Shown here in pieces: positions 52,632 through 53,081 of a DNA stretch of 53,081 bases. The notes below the pieces were generated by a model, which worked only from the letters and a program-made list of their open reading frames with translations, ran no database searches and was not told the DNA's origin. Positions within the stretch are counted from its first letter, which is position 1, and each line of letters begins with the position of its first letter. This DNA comes from Treponema sp. (lineage in GTDB: Bacteria > Spirochaetota > Spirochaetia > Treponematales > Treponemataceae): positions 1-53,081 of the forward strand of contig JAEDCT010000014.1 of NCBI GenBank assembly GCA_016294035.1, written 5' to 3'. A program made the position numbers and the translations under genes.

Positions 52632-53043
52632 TGTCTTTTCCTTTTGTTTGTTGTGGTAAGCAACATTTTGGAATTTTCAATGGCTTTTTTCTACCCCAAA
52701 TTGCGAACTTTATTGTACGCAATCTGAATAATAGTGATTAATGCCCCATCAAATAAAAAAATTCAAAAAGTATTGATTTTCTCATTACATAGCCTTCGTT
52801 CAATCAAAGGCTTAATAATACTAAAACATTAAAATTGATTCTCTTTGAGAAAAAAAAAATTGAACAACAAGATTTTAAAAAATTCAAGCAGCACCCACCA
52901 AAGAACCGGCGAACACACCATATCAAGTGCAAGAGGCGGGATGGCAGGAAACTGTATCAGAACGGAGGCTGCAGGCCAGGACACCGCCAGTCCCTCGCAT
53001 CCTGCCTGCCCACCAGGGCACAGTCTCGGTTTAAAATAAAAAA
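52632..53043. other. Intergenic region between IS remnant and rRNA operon
   Basis: No gene is seen. Short inverted repeats occur at 52700-52723 (ATTGCG/CGCAAT), upstream of the remnant transposase and possibly near its original end, and at 52791-52812 (AGCCTT/AAGGCT). From about 52900 the sequence turns G+C rich (roughly 53020 leftwards), then A/T rich adjacent to the 5S gene, where the minus-strand transcript would end in CTTTTTTATTTT. Confidence 0.5.
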
Positions 53044-53081
53044 GCCGGCAGCTTCCTACTTTCCCGCTTTCAGCAGTATCA
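53044..53081 (-). rRNA. 5S rRNA, 3' end only
   Basis: Read on the minus strand, the last 38 bases give GATACTGCTGAAAGCGGG followed by AAAGTAGGAAGCTGCCGGC, the familiar 3' third of 5S rRNA. The gene continues beyond the right edge of the window. A T-rich stretch just downstream (CTTTTTTATTTT) is a likely terminator. This places the end of an rRNA operon here. Confidence 0.85.

Noticed and set aside
52845..53039. Small plus-strand ORF next to the 5S gene
   Set aside because: Composition is Gly/Pro/His-rich without known motif and it lies in the region just downstream of the rRNA operon; probably noncoding.
1..53081. CRISPR array or prophage
   Set aside because: No regularly spaced repeats, cas genes, integrase or structural phage genes were seen. 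The ORF6N gene alone is not sufficient evidence of a prophage.

Overview
This window reads as chromosomal DNA of a spirochaete, most likely a saccharolytic, host-associated Treponema. The evidence is a tandem pair of FlaA flagellar sheath proteins behind a consensus promoter, frequent TTG starts, a CHASE2 adenylate cyclase, an HD-GYP protein, and a cellobiose 2-epimerase. The genus call is inference from gene content; no 16S sequence is present. Only the last 38 bases of a 5S rRNA gene appear, at the right edge on the minus strand.

Layout. 1-8.5 kb: a secreted protein of unknown role, a 1520-residue 2-hydroxyacyl-CoA-dehydratase-type activase/reductase fusion, an orphan D12-class adenine methylase, and a branched-chain aminotransferase. 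8.7-15.4 kb: a DUF368 membrane protein, a secreted TPR-like protein, cellobiose 2-epimerase, an M20 metallohydrolase and nicotinate phosphoribosyltransferase. 14.7-18.7 kb (minus): a phosphosignalling operon, FHA protein > metallophosphatase > Hanks-type kinase > winged-helix regulator. 18.8-24.7 kb (minus): an AT-rich restriction island. A Type ISP-like enzyme is split into two chains exactly between methylase and specificity domains, with an ORF6N/PLD-like gene between them. 25.1-30.2 kb: tRNA-Pro, trpR, IMP cyclohydrolase, a SurA/PpiD-like chaperone, a DUF115 protein and nrdR. 31.4-37.7 kb: one operon joining nucleotide-sugar dehydratase and aminotransferase genes to a strongly degenerate three-subunit xanthine-dehydrogenase-like complex. 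37.7-41.7 kb (minus): queA, ruvAB and an SDR. 41.8-45.3 kb: a GH3 enzyme, an RsmB-type methylase and a GAF/HD-GYP protein. 45.3-47.7 kb (minus): infC-rpmI-rplT followed by zapB-like, zapA and a YaiI-family gene. 47.9-52.2 kb: adenylate cyclase and the flaA pair. 52.3-53.1 kb: an IS256-family transposase remnant and the end of an rRNA operon.

The most notable observations are (i) the split Type ISP enzyme with the embedded ORF6N/PLD gene; (ii) the degenerate molybdenum-hydroxylase complex tied to sugar-modification genes; (iii) the kinase/phosphatase/FHA operon whose kinase has a tail with repeated T-V-[VI] motifs; and (iv) a recurrent promoter layout in which a good -10 box ends 6-7 bases before ATG with no Shine-Dalgarno, implying leaderless mRNAs for several genes (DUF368, GH3, queA, ruvA, the Mbeg1-like gene).

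Starts were chosen by Shine-Dalgarno, promoter position and family N-termini. All family calls come from reading the sequence; no database search was run.
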